A DNA stretch of 64,000 nt from Rotaria sp. Silwood1. Taxonomy: Eukaryota > Rotifera > Eurotatoria > Philodinida > Philodinidae. Each line of letters starts with the position of its first letter. Position 1 is the stretch's first letter. Where the stretch lies: assembly GCA_905250075.1 (NCBI GenBank), contig CAJNOP010000020.1, forward strand, positions 1,203,399 to 1,267,398. Direction: 5' to 3'. The position numbers and the translations under genes are program-made. Shown here piece by piece: positions 48,401 to 59,188 of this stretch. Below the pieces are notes generated by a model. The model was not told the DNA's origin and searched no databases. It saw only the letters and a program-made list of their open reading frames with translations.

Positions 48401-50410
48401 ATGGACTTAAACACCCACGCATATTCAAATAATACTACAACAATAGAGACCAGTAGTGGTGTTACGATTGCACATGAATTTAAATTGGGTATTCTTAAAA
48501 TATGTTTATTTAGTACTTTTTTTGTACTTGGTCTTATTGGTAATTCATTAGTGCTCATTGGCATTGGACTTAATAAGGGCATGCAAACGCCAACGAATTT
48601 ATTAATATTTAATTTAGCACTTGCTGATATTTTATTTATTATTGTTTGTATACCAACGACTCTATTTAGTTTTTTTGGTCGTTGGCCTTTTGCAGAAGTT
48701 GGTTGTAAATTAGGTAAATTAGGAAAAAAAATTTTCTAATGTAAATTTGAAAGAGTTTATTTATTTAATGTTTTGTTTTTCTTTATTTTTCATTTTAAAT
48801 TGTGTCCTTCTTTTATTCTAGCGCAATGCATTAATCACTTATCTGCTTTTATGAGCATATATTTGTTGGTATTCATGTCAATCGATCGTTATCTTGCTGT
48901 TGTTCATGCTGTTGATTCCATTGCAAATTATCGAACAATAAAAAATACGACAATATCTATTATGTATGAGTTTTTTCCTTCATTGTTCTTTCTCAAGGGC
49001 TTTGATTATAATCTCGAAAAAAAAACACTGATTAATATATCTAGAAAAAATTCACATACAACTAAAATTAGTATTGTTTATCTTTGTCAAATTAGATAGA
49101 AAAAATAATTATAGATCAAAGTCACTTCCATAGAACATTTAATTAGAGATTAAAATTATAAAAAAAAGGGGTTTCGTTTCTTTCATTATAAAAAATCACC
49201 ATATATTTTTACTTCATGTACTATTGTTCATAGTGAAATTTTTTTGATTCTTTTTTCTTCATTATAGAGCTCTTTGGTTAATTGGTATTTGTATATCTAT
49301 GATTATTGGTTCATTATTTACTGTCATCAAATTTGGAGGTGATCAATCACCTGTATCTATGTATTGTCTTTTACGTTATTTAAAATTAGATGCTGATAAT
49401 ATATCCATAGTACAGAATACAACTGTGTTGGAAACAATGAATTATTCTAAAACTAATTTTCTATTAAATAATAATAATAATAATACAGATACTATAAGTA
49501 GTGATGGTCCAACTCAAATATTACCTATTGAAGCAAGTTTGTATTGGCTTGGTTTTGTTATATTTCTATATGCACTTCCATTAACAATCATTGTTATTCT
49601 TTATGGATTAATGTTAAAATTTTTACGTGGATCTCGTGGTCAATCAGTTGGAAAAAGTAAACGACGTGCAACACGTATGATATTAGCTGTTATTTTAACT
49701 TATGCATTATGTTGGTTTTTTATGCAATTATTATTTATTTCAAATGTTATACTTTCACGAAATACAAGTCATACATTTGCTACATATATGGATATTTTAA
49801 CAATGTTTGCCAATGTTTTTGCTTATCTGAATTCTGTATGTAATAAGATTAAAATTTTTGAAAAATCAACAAAAAGAAAATTTTCCCTTTTTTATTTGTT
49901 TAGTGTACAAATCCAATTCTTTATGGTTTTATGTCAAAAAATTTTCGTTCATCATTTATTGATGTACTTTGTTGTCGATATTCAAAACGACGTCTTTGTG
50001 GACCTAATCATAGTACACGAAATCGACGCATGACAGAAAATTATATAAAGAATCTTGATTCAAAATATCGAAAAGCTGATTATCAGATACGAGCATCAGT
50101 TGTTTCACATTTATCACAATTAAGTCCAATAGGTGGAATGTCAAATGCAGGTGGTGGTACTGCTTTTTCTTCATCATCACGTCTTACAACAGAATTATTA
50201 CCACAATATGATCGACGAGAATCAGCTAATGACGAAAGTAAATTATCAATAGATAATCATAGTTCATGTCATATTACAGTTGGAACACAAACAAATACAT
50301 TAAATAAACCACATCGACGACGAAAACATAGCGATCGAGCACCAGTCGTAGCTTATTGTTCATTACCATCACAAACTATATCAAAAACTACTGAGGTGCT
50401 ATGCACATAG
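48401..50410 (+). CDS. Rhodopsin-class peptide GPCR, galanin/allatostatin-A receptor-like
   Basis: Four exons (48401-48713, 48822-48963, 49268-49835, 49904-50410) give 509 residues. The extracellular N-terminus has an N-glycosylation site (NNTT). Class-A motifs are in order: GLIGNSLVLIGI in TM1, NLLIFNLALADILF in TM2, Cys in EVGCKLAQC at TM3, DRYLAVVHAV after TM3, ALWLIGICISMIIGS in TM4, and NPILYGF in TM7. The TM2 and DRY regions resemble galanin and insect allatostatin-A receptors, so a neuropeptide ligand and Gi/q coupling are likely but inferred. TM6 reads LTYALCWFFMQ, so the usual Pro of the CWxP switch is replaced by Phe. Extracellular loop 2 is expanded with an Asn run. The C-terminal tail of about 160 residues begins with a CC palmitoylation-type site (VLCCRYS). 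Confidence 0.88.
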
Positions 50411-51803
50411 AAAAGAAAAATTTCGAACTATTTTTTTTTTGTTCTTGCTCTAACTCTATTAATTTGTTTTTTTTGAAAGAAAAAAATCGATAACAAAAAA
50501 AGAAAACCACAATACTTTTTATAAGTGAGAACACTCTGAAAAAAAAATCATGTTCGTTTATGCACATATAAATTCACAAATACATTGTTCACTGTTTATA
50601 ATAAATGTTTATTTCACATGAAATAGAAAGAAAAACAACGTTAGAGTTTTCACTTTAGAAAGATAACAAAATTTCTTATGAATATCTTGGTTCATTAGTT
50701 ATCTTTTATTTTATTCTTCTTCATCTTATTCAAATGATTTAGTTTTAATAAATAGAAAGTACTTGTCACAATTTTTAGTTCATTTAACAGACATCAATGA
50801 TATATGTGGCAAAGTCTAGACTTTATATGTCTTGCAATTCGATACGGAAATTAAATATATTCTGTTTTTTCGCTTATTGATGGCTTTTTTTCTATTAAAA
50901 ATCAATAAGATGAAGAAGAGCAATGCCAAAACGTTAATGATATTTTCGATCGAGAAATGTCAATCATTAGCCATAATTTCATCGACAATTCAACTATAGA
51001 AAAATCATAAGACATGAGAATTTTAATTATCGAAAACATTACTTCATTATTCTTTATATATGTATTAGAAAAGCTCGTTTCGATCTCTTCTTTTGTATTC
51101 TTCCTCTTCTATTGTGATTACTAATTTCTTTTTTTCCGCACTATTTTTGTCTATCAATAATTGAATATAATATATTACAATAGATGAGTACTAGTTTCAT
51201 TACATTTGTATGTTAGACGATGATTTAATTGATCTATATGACTCCGATTTCAACATTATTGCTAGTCGATTTCTCGCTGTTGGTTATCAAGAACAATAAT
51301 GATATTTAATTCAACTTGTCCTTGATTCTGTTGTTGTTTCTGATCGTATTCTATTTATTTTTCCTAGCATATAATGGTTAGGAGTTCAGAAATATAATAA
51401 GTTCAATGAAGGTTACAATGTATAAGGTTCAAATCATAGAATATTCATTTTTCTATGTATGAACTACTATGACGAACTACCATTTGATGACAATTATATT
51501 ATCAAGCTTGAAGAAAAAATAATAATAATAATAAAATGCAGAACACATAGACTAAATAATATCATTATTATTTCAAAACTTGAAAGCTTTTTTTTTAACA
51601 TAAACGTGTTTTTGAGTGTCTTTATGCCTTTAATTGTTCTGCATTAAAAATGATGTACTCTCGATATCTGTTCGTTCAAAAATCCTTTTTTTTATAAACA
51701 AAAAAGGATTGAGTGATTTTTTTTCTGTATGAAAATAAATCATCACATGTTAAGAATGATGATAGCAGAACGCGGAAAAAAAAATTATTGAAAAAAAAGG
51801 AAA
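50411..51803. other. Intergenic region between the GPCR and the tRNA cluster
   Basis: AT-rich DNA with the GPCR 3' UTR at its left end. No gene or repeat is supported. T/A runs just before 51804 serve as the terminator side of the first minus-strand tRNA. Confidence 0.5.
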
Positions 51804-51907
51804 CGCTGCGAGTAGGATTCGAACCTACGCGGGAGAACCCATCTGATAGCTTGTCACAAACATTTCGTGATTCAAGTCAGACGCCTTAACCACTCGGCCA
51901 TCACAGC
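51804..51907 (-). tRNA. tRNA-Ser(UGA) with a 23-nt intron, copy 1
   Basis: On the minus strand the gene starts GCTGTGATGGCCGAGTGG, with a class-II A box and long variable arm, and ends in the T loop GGTTCGAATCC and acceptor TCGCAGC. The discriminator is G, as for serine tRNAs. The acceptor stem pairs with one G-U. The anticodon stem TCTGA/TCAGA closes a loop whose anticodon TGA is at 51872-51874. A 23-nt intron (51848-51870) interrupts one base 3' of the anticodon, the canonical eukaryotic position. CAAG in the intron can pair with the anticodon-loop CTTG, as in normal pre-tRNA. The 3' flank on the minus strand is T-rich, suitable as a pol III terminator. Confidence 0.95.
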
Positions 51908-52980
51908 ACGTCAATCAATTCAATTTTTTTCATCCCTACAAGTCACTATTGATAATAATGACATCGTTCTTCTATCGTTATAATTGAAATCTTCAAGATT
52001 ACTTACAATATTACTATTATAATATAATAAAGCAATACAAAAAAAGAATATCAAATATTTCAGTTAATAATAGCATATCATTACATATAATCTAATCCAG
52101 TAAAGGAAACATTTTCTAAATAAAACGGATGTTTTATGTGTAGTATAATGTAATATATTTATTTTGGAATACGATCATTTTGCTATTGATTCATAATTTT
52201 TCGTCATGATATCAGTGGTTCACTATATTACACTTTCTTTTCAATGTATATGGTTTAAGAAAACACGAAATGGAATCAATACATCTTCTGTCATTCTAAA
52301 GAGCATGTAATATAGTTTTGAAATTTATGATAGAAATGTTAAATATGAATCTTCAAAAGTAAAAGCCCATACAAAATCAGCCAACATTTTATTTTCACAA
52401 AGCACTGTTTATTTTATGATAACACATTCATATATATATATATATATATATATAAGATTAGTATGATTATTTTATGATAATATTGAGATCCAAGAAAAGA
52501 GCGCTGGTATGTTGTCATTTTTCATAATCTCATAAGACAAAGAAAATATTAGGAGAGAAGAGAGATGTTGACTGTTTCTTAGAGAAAATAGCGGTCTGTC
52601 AAAACCGGATGAAGAATTATAGTAGCCTACCGTGAAACTTACTGGTAGTGTAATACAAAGTTTTACAATCACTTTTCGACGGTCAGAATAATTATCCTCA
52701 ATCATAATTAATCTCTTACATGTTTTAGTTTCGAAAGATAGATGAATTACTATGTAACGATTAAAAAAATTTTGAGTATCTTTTGTCTTGTGTTTTCAAA
52801 CAAAAGATTTAACTCTATACGTCTAGTGTATGTTATGAAAGATAATATTTTAATAAAAATGTAATTTCCATAACATTTTTTTGTATTGAACTACTCAACA
52901 ACATGTTGAAGGTTAGAGCAATTAAAACTTTGCTGATAGAAAAAAAAAAGGAAAATATTAATTAGAAATAAAAAAAGAAA

Positions 52981-53084
52981 CGCTGCGAGTAGGATTCGAA
53001 CCTACGCGGGAGAACCCATCTGATAACTTGTCACTGACACTTCGTGATTCAAGTCAGACGCCTTAACCACTCGGCCATCACAGC
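52981..53084 (-). tRNA. tRNA-Ser(UGA) with a 23-nt intron, copy 2
   Basis: The mature part is identical to copy 1 by eye, with anticodon TGA and G discriminator. The intron has the same length and position but differs at several bases (it begins TCACGAAGTGTCAGTGAC on the minus strand). The TCAC/GTGA pairing inside the intron and the CAAG that faces the anticodon loop are both kept. The changes lie in the intron loop and near its 3' end. Confidence 0.95.
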
Positions 53085-54131
53085 ACGTTAATAGATTATG
53101 TTTTTTTGTATCATTACAAGGTACTAACTACACTAAGAATGTACATTGTCACTCTTGAAACCGACATGTTAACCAAATATAAAACATTATATATCATCAT
53201 TACAAGTAGTCTTATGAAATGGCTGTTTGTTTTTTCCTGGCTAACATTCATTATTTTTTCTCTTAGTATTTTCATCGTTTTATGCAATTATGAAAAAAAC
53301 TGCACTGTAGTAGCAGCCGATTTTCCCGTTTCATATAGTTTATGGTTGTCTGCATTTTACAAACAAAATATTTCATCAACAAAACGGATGTTTTATGTGC
53401 ATCATAATTTAATACTTTTCTTTTTGTCAAATATGATCACTTTGTAACTGATCTATTTAAACGCATATAAGACAAGGTCAATACAAGATTCAATTATTAT
53501 CTATCCGAAAGACAAAAAACAAAATTCTACAGTTAATTTGAACGTTTAATCAATGGTTTGTCGTCATGATTTATTCTATCACATGATATTTTTCATGTAT
53601 ATGATTAAAAATAAAAACACAGATAGGAATATATATCCTCTATTATTAGAAAAAATTCGATATAGTTCTGCAATTTATGATGAAAACATGAAACATGTAT
53701 TTTGAAGAGCCAAAATAAATCATATAAAACTAGATAATATCTCATTTTACAGTGAATTATTTATTCTGTAGTATTATATACATAAAAAAATTAGTCTAAT
53801 TATATTATCATAATAAAATTTCATTCCTTTTATCACTGCGTCTCGAGAGATCAATAAAATACTTAGTGAACATTAGAGTTAGTATCATTCAGTAATTTAA
53901 TACCAAAAAACATTTTTTTCAAAATATTCAATCAATTTTTCAGTATCTTTCTTTTCTTCCAAGTTTTCAAATGGAAATGTAATTTTATACATCTAATTTT
54001 ATCAAAAAAGAAAATATTATGATAAAAATATAATTTTTATAACTCTCTGCGTATTGAATTATTGAATAACATCATAAAAGTAAAAGACAACTATAGCTCT
54101 ATTGACAGAAGAATAAGAAAAAAAAAAGAAG

Positions 54132-54235
54132 CGCTGCGAGTAGGATTCGAACCTACGCGGGAGAACCCATCTGATAGCTTGTCACTAACACTTCGTGATT
54201 CAAGTCAGACGCCTTAACCACTCGGCCATCACAGC
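54132..54235 (-). tRNA. tRNA-Ser(UGA) with a 23-nt intron, copy 3
   Basis: The mature part is again identical. The intron begins TCACGAAGTGTTAGTGAC and is intermediate between copies 1 and 2. The A-rich run at 54119-54130 gives a T run at the 3' end of the transcript for pol III termination. Confidence 0.95.
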
Positions 54236-54604
54236 ATGTGCATACTATGATTTTATTATAATATCATTAATCAAAGTACATTTTCAATATTGTGATTAAA
54301 AATAAAAATAAAAACAAGAAGTCATTTCTATGACATTTATCTATGTTGTTTATGCAAAACTTTCAAGTTACTACGAATATTTAAGTCTGAATTTCTAAAG
54401 AATTAGATATTTGTCTATGATGCTCATCTTAATGAATAGTTAAATTAATTATTTTGAGAAATACATTATTATTGATTTTGTTTTTTTTTTATTGTGACAT
54501 AGTAAAGAAAAAAAATATATCAATACTATTATTTTTTTATTTAAAAAAATTCATACTAGAAAGATTTTCTTATAAATTAGATAAAACAAATGTATAATAA
54601 ATAT
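54236..54604. other. Short AT-rich spacer
   Basis: This is the 5' flank of tRNA copy 3 and the 3' flank of the minus-strand zinc-finger gene. I see nothing else in it. Confidence 0.5.
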
Positions 54605-55351
54605 TTAATGTTTTTTTGAATCAATAGTATGTCGTTTTAAATGCCAACCACAATAAGTATGACCACAACATTTACATTCTTTTTGCCATGTATCTGTTCC
54701 ACATGTATAACATTTTCGTTGAATTGATGATGGATATTTGGGCTTTGATGAAACGACTGGAGATGCAATTGGAGGCGGTGACGAAGATGGTTTTGATTTT
54801 TCATTTGTTGATTCATTTTCTTGTACAAGTTTGACTTGTATTGATGCATTCCAATCGATTGGTTGAGAAATAATTTCAATATGTGGATAATATTTCTTAT
54901 TTTGAAGACCTTCATCAATTTCATCAATTTGATGTACTAATTTTTCAATATCTTCTTCAATAAAATTTTCTCGTTCCATTTTTTGTTGAATAGTTTCAGT
55001 TATTTGATTTAATTTATGTTCAATTTGAGTACGCGATTGTTTTGAATATTGATCAAGTTGTTTTCTAGCTTCATCAGCAATTTGTCTTGCTTGTTCTTTG
55101 ATTTCTTGTTCCCATTGATCAATTGTATTCCATGCTTCAAGTTTTGTTGGTTCAAATGTTGAAGCAATTGTATTATAATAATGTTCTTGTAATGTATTAC
55201 GTCGTGTAACAACATGTTCAAGTTCAAGAGAAAGATTTTGACGATGAGTTTGAAAATGTTTTACACAGAAAATTTTTTTACATCCAAGACAAGGTACAAT
55301 ACCTTCTTGTTTATCACAATCAGGACATAATACTGTTGTAGCCATTGCCAT
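54605..55351 (-). CDS. Double zinc-finger coiled-coil protein
   Basis: This is an intronless 248-residue frame. An N-terminal zinc module (CPDCDKQEGIVPCLGCKKIF then CVKHFQTH) has the spacing C-x2-C-x8-C-x2-C-x4-C-x2-H-x3-H. Residues about 35-165 are charged and Gln-rich with heptad-like spacing (EAWNTIDQWEQEIKEQARQI), so probably a coiled coil. A Ser/Pro linker leads to a second module of the same design near the C-terminus (CYTCGTDTWQKECKCCGHTY then CGWHLKRH). The pattern is B-box or AN1-like. The first module resembles that of the gene at 40087-41397, which has a propeller-like C-terminus instead of a second finger. A CTTCACAACAG acceptor-like site ends 2 nt before the ATG. Function is unknown. 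Confidence 0.8.
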   Translation of the reverse strand: MAMATTVLCPDCDKQEGIVPCLGCKKIFCVKHFQTHRQNLSLELEHVVTRRNTLQEHYYNTIASTFEPTKLEAWNTIDQWEQEIKEQARQIADEARKQLDQYSKQSRTQIEHKLNQITETIQQKMERENFIEEDIEKLVHQIDEIDEGLQNKKYYPHIEIISQPIDWNASIQVKLVQENESTNEKSKPSSSPPPIASPVVSSKPKYPSSIQRKCYTCGTDTWQKECKCCGHTYCGWHLKRHTIDSKKH

Positions 55352-57074
55352 GTCTGTTGTGAAGGTAATATAGAAGTTTTTTTTTCTGTCTTATATAGTT
55401 ACCTATTCCTTGCAATAGAAAAATGCAGAATAGATGGCATTAGATTGATAATTTTAGAATGATATTTAGAAATTCAGTACAAAAATGTCAACTTAAGTTT
55501 AGAAAGAAAAACATGAAGATCTTGTCTAAAAATAAGATCAGTTCGTACTGTTTTGGAACCGAATCGTATCATACTATTTCTATAGGGGTGGGCATTTTTC
55601 ACTTTCAGAAAATTGTATATGTATTTTTTCAGCACTCAATAAATTTTGTTGCACCCTCCTTTGGTCTTTCTTCGCTATATCTCTGTTTTTTCTGTTAGAA
55701 AGAGGAATGTCTGAACTACAAGCTTTCTAAGAAATATAGTTTTCGAGAACGAATCTGCAAAGGAAGAAAGTCTAGAAACCAAACACCTTGAAAAAAAACG
55801 TTCTTGCAATGCTTTTGAAATTTGAAAAATCTGTATCTCTCAATTATTTGAAGCTACATAGGTCAACATTAAACAAAAAAATACATCGAACTCTAGAGCA
55901 TCAAAAGCTCTATTGATATCAGCGTCCAGAATATTTTTGAATTTATTCTCGACTCTTCAATCAAAAAAGTTTCAAACATGAAATTTGTGTAAAATTCAAT
56001 CTTGTGCAAGAACCATTAGTTTACAAAAATATCAGTTGTCATATCCACAAATCTTGCATGAACTGAATTTATTTTACATTATTAGGTCGAAATATAGCTA
56101 ATGGTAAAGTTTTAGTAGAAAAAAAAAACAATTCAAAAAAATATTTTTTATCGTTGTAAGCCAGTCAAATAGTGAGAACGACCAAATTACTTAGTCTCTT
56201 CCAGAAAAAGCTATTTATTAATACAATAACCAAGAATAATTTTAACTTGAGATACACCATTGGAAAGAGTACTCTTTATGCTACAAAAATCATCATTGAA
56301 TGTTCTTTTTCATTTCTCTTCTCATATAAAAGAACTAACAGAAAGTGGAAAATGATATTGCTCGATAGTGAAGTTGCAAGAATCTCTTTAGAGTTGCTTG
56401 GTTTTTGGCTATTCCTTCCTTTGAAGATTCATTCTGGAAAAAAATATGTCTCTTGGAAAATTTGTATTTCAGATATTACTCTTTCTAACAACGAAAAATT
56501 TGATTGGTTCATAAGTCAGCAATATGGCCTAAGGAATTTCGACATTTTTCCAAAGACTTTTGCACCGCTTATTATTTTAGTTATTGTTTCATTCTTTTAT
56601 ATATGCTCATGGATTGGAAAAGAATATAATCATTTCAAATCATATTAATACCAATTTATTTAACACTATAATAACCTCATAAATTACAACTATATTCTTC
56701 ATTTGATTACATTCTCAATTTGTCTATGATCAGTTGAAGATTTAATTCAAATGAATTTTTTTTAAATAATTAACTTATTATTATAGATTTTTATGATTCA
56801 ATATCATTTTCTTTCAAACATGATAAATTATAAAACATATTTCATTATATTGATTTCATTTTAGATAATATATTAACTTATCTTATTTTTACATTCCCTA
56901 AAGGGGCCTAAATTGTATGATATAAAAAAAACAACAACATAGTGATCTTTATCATTTTGTTTTTAAAATAAGATGATACACATGTCACAAGTAAAGAACA
57001 ATTATGATTGAGTATTTTTACCAATAGAAATATATTTTATTGGCGCTATTTTTTTTGGATTAAAATAATTTCAT
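55352..57074. other. Intergenic region holding a foldback element
   Basis: Apart from the inverted-repeat element at 55692-56490 I see no gene. A 158-codon frame at 56172-56648 overlaps the right arm of that element and has no coding signature. Confidence 0.5.
55692..56490. mobile_element. Diverged foldback (inverted-repeat) element
   Basis: CTGTTAGAAAGAGGAATGTC on the left matches the complement of the right end at 56465-56490 (TGTTAGAAAGAGTAATATC). Similarity continues inward past AATCTGCAAAGGAAG, AAACCAA and TTCTTGCAA on the left, each with an inverted partner on the right, for about 130 bp per arm. The arms have many differences, so the element is old. True ends may lie further out; a GGGGTGGGCA motif at about 55585 is a candidate left end. 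I could not find a target duplication or a transposase. Confidence 0.6.
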
Positions 57075-57727
57075 ATGAATCAATTATCATCTGATATTTC
57101 AGACTTCATTGTTTATAATTATAACAATAATAATTCAGAAGATCAAATTCTATCTATTGGCTCAGCTAATACACTTAAACGAGCGATGACAGTAAAAACA
57201 TTAAATGAAATGTTTGATTGTATTAAAGATATGAAATTTTATGCTAAAACTATCGAAAAAGATTTACCAGATTATTTTCAAACAATATCTATAGATAACA
57301 AAACTGAAATAAATACAATTGAATATAATATTGATGATTTTATTCAATTAGCTAAACAACGTATAAACAATAATAATAATAATAATCGTTATATTCTTCT
57401 TCATGATTTAATCGAACAAAAAAAAGTATTATTTTCTTATTATAAATCGAATAAAAATTTTCATATTTATAGAAATCAAATGAATCTCAATTATTACAAC
57501 AATCAATAAAAAATAATCATAAAAAATCATTAGTAGAAAAACAAGTTGAATATATGAAACATGTAATTGCTGCACAACCATCAGCTCTTGAAGCTATTTA
57601 TTTAGAAGCATTACTCAATCCAGATCAATGGCAATATAATCATCATCTTCTTCAAACATCACCTATGGATAAGTTAACATCAAATGAACGACAACGATTA
57701 AATGAAATTTTAAATAAACTTGAATAG
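57075..57727 (+). CDS. Two-exon protein of unknown function
   Basis: I do not recognise the family. Exons are 57075-57425 and 57473-57727 with a 47-nt intron (GTATTATT donor, TTTATAG acceptor). The joined frame has 201 residues. It is mostly helical and charged: LNEMFDCIKDMKFYAKTIEK in the first third, an Asn run near residue 100, then VEKQVEYMKHVIAAQPSALE and AIYLEALLNPDQWQ, and a C-terminal helix NERQRLNEILNKLE. No signal peptide or membrane segment is present. Without the splice, a stop falls at 57507-57509. The non-repetitive C-terminal third looks conserved in character and is the best query for a search. Confidence 0.65.
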
Positions 57728-58784
57728 AATCATATAGATCGAAAGATTTCAATTAATTTTCGTCTTCTTTTATTCACATCGTGTGCAACAAATTTCCTGT
57801 CTTTCCGAACTCGTGTAGAGCTTCTTTTTTTTTCTTCTTTTGAATATGAATGTATTCGACGTAGGAAATGTCTTCCGGTGATGAGTGAACAAAAACACAG
57901 TACGTGTCATCATTTCCTTGATATCAAGTCTATTTTTAAATCATTAAATTATAAATCAAGCAGAAATAAAAAAACAAAAGCTAAACAAACTTGTTATTCG
58001 TATCAAGAAAAGAAAGTATTAATATGTGACTCCCTACTGATGAACAAGATACAAATACACTCACTCACACACACACACACACACATACATTCAGATCGAT
58101 TATATTATGTGATTGAAACGGATTAAAAACAATTGTCATTGAACAAGATTTTCTTTTGTTATTCATAAATATATATATATATATTTGTGGAACAGCACAC
58201 ATGTTCAGCTGTTCATCATCGTAGAGAGCTAATTATGAATATCAATAGTGCGCATAGACAAACTAAATTGGGATATTTTTTTCATTCATCCTGCTGACTA
58301 CTTTTGTCGGACTGACATTTCTTTCTTGCTTTTCGCGATTGATGTATTTCTTTTTACTTGCTCACTAGTAGTAGTTGTTGTTGCTGTTATTATTATTTTT
58401 TTTCTCATCTTTTTCTATTTGACATATTTCCAAGAGTGCAAAGTAACGAACATACCAATGAATAGAATATATATAGAATAAAGGCAAAGAAAAAAAAATA
58501 GGAGAACACATAGCTATGATAATCGATTACATAAGATTCATGCTGTTTTTCGACTCGTTGCTTTTGCTTCTCCTCCTATTTCAACGGTTGAAAATTGAAG
58601 AAAATAAATTGTCATCTAATGAACATCTATAGATGTGTGATCTTCAAAATTACATCTATATTTCACACTTAAAAAAGAGAGGTGAAAACGACTCAGCACC
58701 TTGTCACTAATCTTATGAGAGAACTACCAGAACTGATACTTGCCGTCTGAATTCATACGGAGGTCTTGAGAGAGTTCGTACACA

Positions 58785-59188
58785 TGGGCCTCTGGAGACA
58801 AGTTATAGCTGTTTTACTGAATTTTCAATTTCAGGTTTAGATATTTACCGAAAAAAAAAATCATGTAACAGAATTTCGATCTGAGATTTCGCTCATAAAT
58901 AGATTTGATGAATGAAATTTTCAAACGAAAAGAATGTTTTTTTTTTGTCGAAGTATTGAATTTTGAAAGCCACTCGATTTTTGTAGTCAATGATCATTGT
59001 TTGGAAATTGCATATTTCAACAAAGAAACAGTCTTTGCAGTTGAAGCTTTCAGAATAATCTCAAAGTCATTAGAGCTATCTATGAGCAACATTTCAGATA
59101 GATATTGTGTTACTTCACTTTATGGTAAATATCTAAACCTGAATTGAAATCCCAGTGAAAACGATCATATCTCGGCTCCACAAATCCC
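58785..59188. mobile_element. Foldback MITE-like element
   Basis: Two arms of roughly 150-180 bp are inverted copies. CAATTTCAGGTTTAGATATT at about 58828 pairs with the complement of GGTAAATATCTAAACCTGAA at about 59123. Outward, GTTTTACTG and CTCTGGAG, and inward, GTAACAGAATTTCGATCTGA and CGCTCATAAATAG, each have an inverted partner. The loop is about 90 bp. No target duplication or coding capacity is visible. It is moderately diverged. Confidence 0.65.

Larger units (their letters stand above)
51804..54235. repeat. Tandem array of three tRNA-Ser units, about 1.15-1.18 kb each
   Basis: The three tRNA genes start 1,177 and 1,151 bp apart in the same orientation. Sequence between them is also related: AACGGATGTTTTATGTG occurs after both copy 1 (about 52126) and copy 2 (about 53382), followed by matching but diverged stretches such as a shared TCGTCATGAT. 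This shows that whole units were duplicated. The spacers have diverged strongly while the mature tRNA sequence is unchanged. Confidence 0.75.

Noticed and set aside
56172-56648. 158-codon open frame with hydrophobic segments
   Set aside because: It overlaps the right arm of an inverted repeat, is Phe/Ile/Lys-rich as AT-rich noncoding DNA often is, and matches no family.
57426-57509. Ending the 57075 gene at the stop at 57507-57509
   Set aside because: A 47-nt intron with normal borders bypasses it and leads into a long frame of non-repetitive helical sequence.
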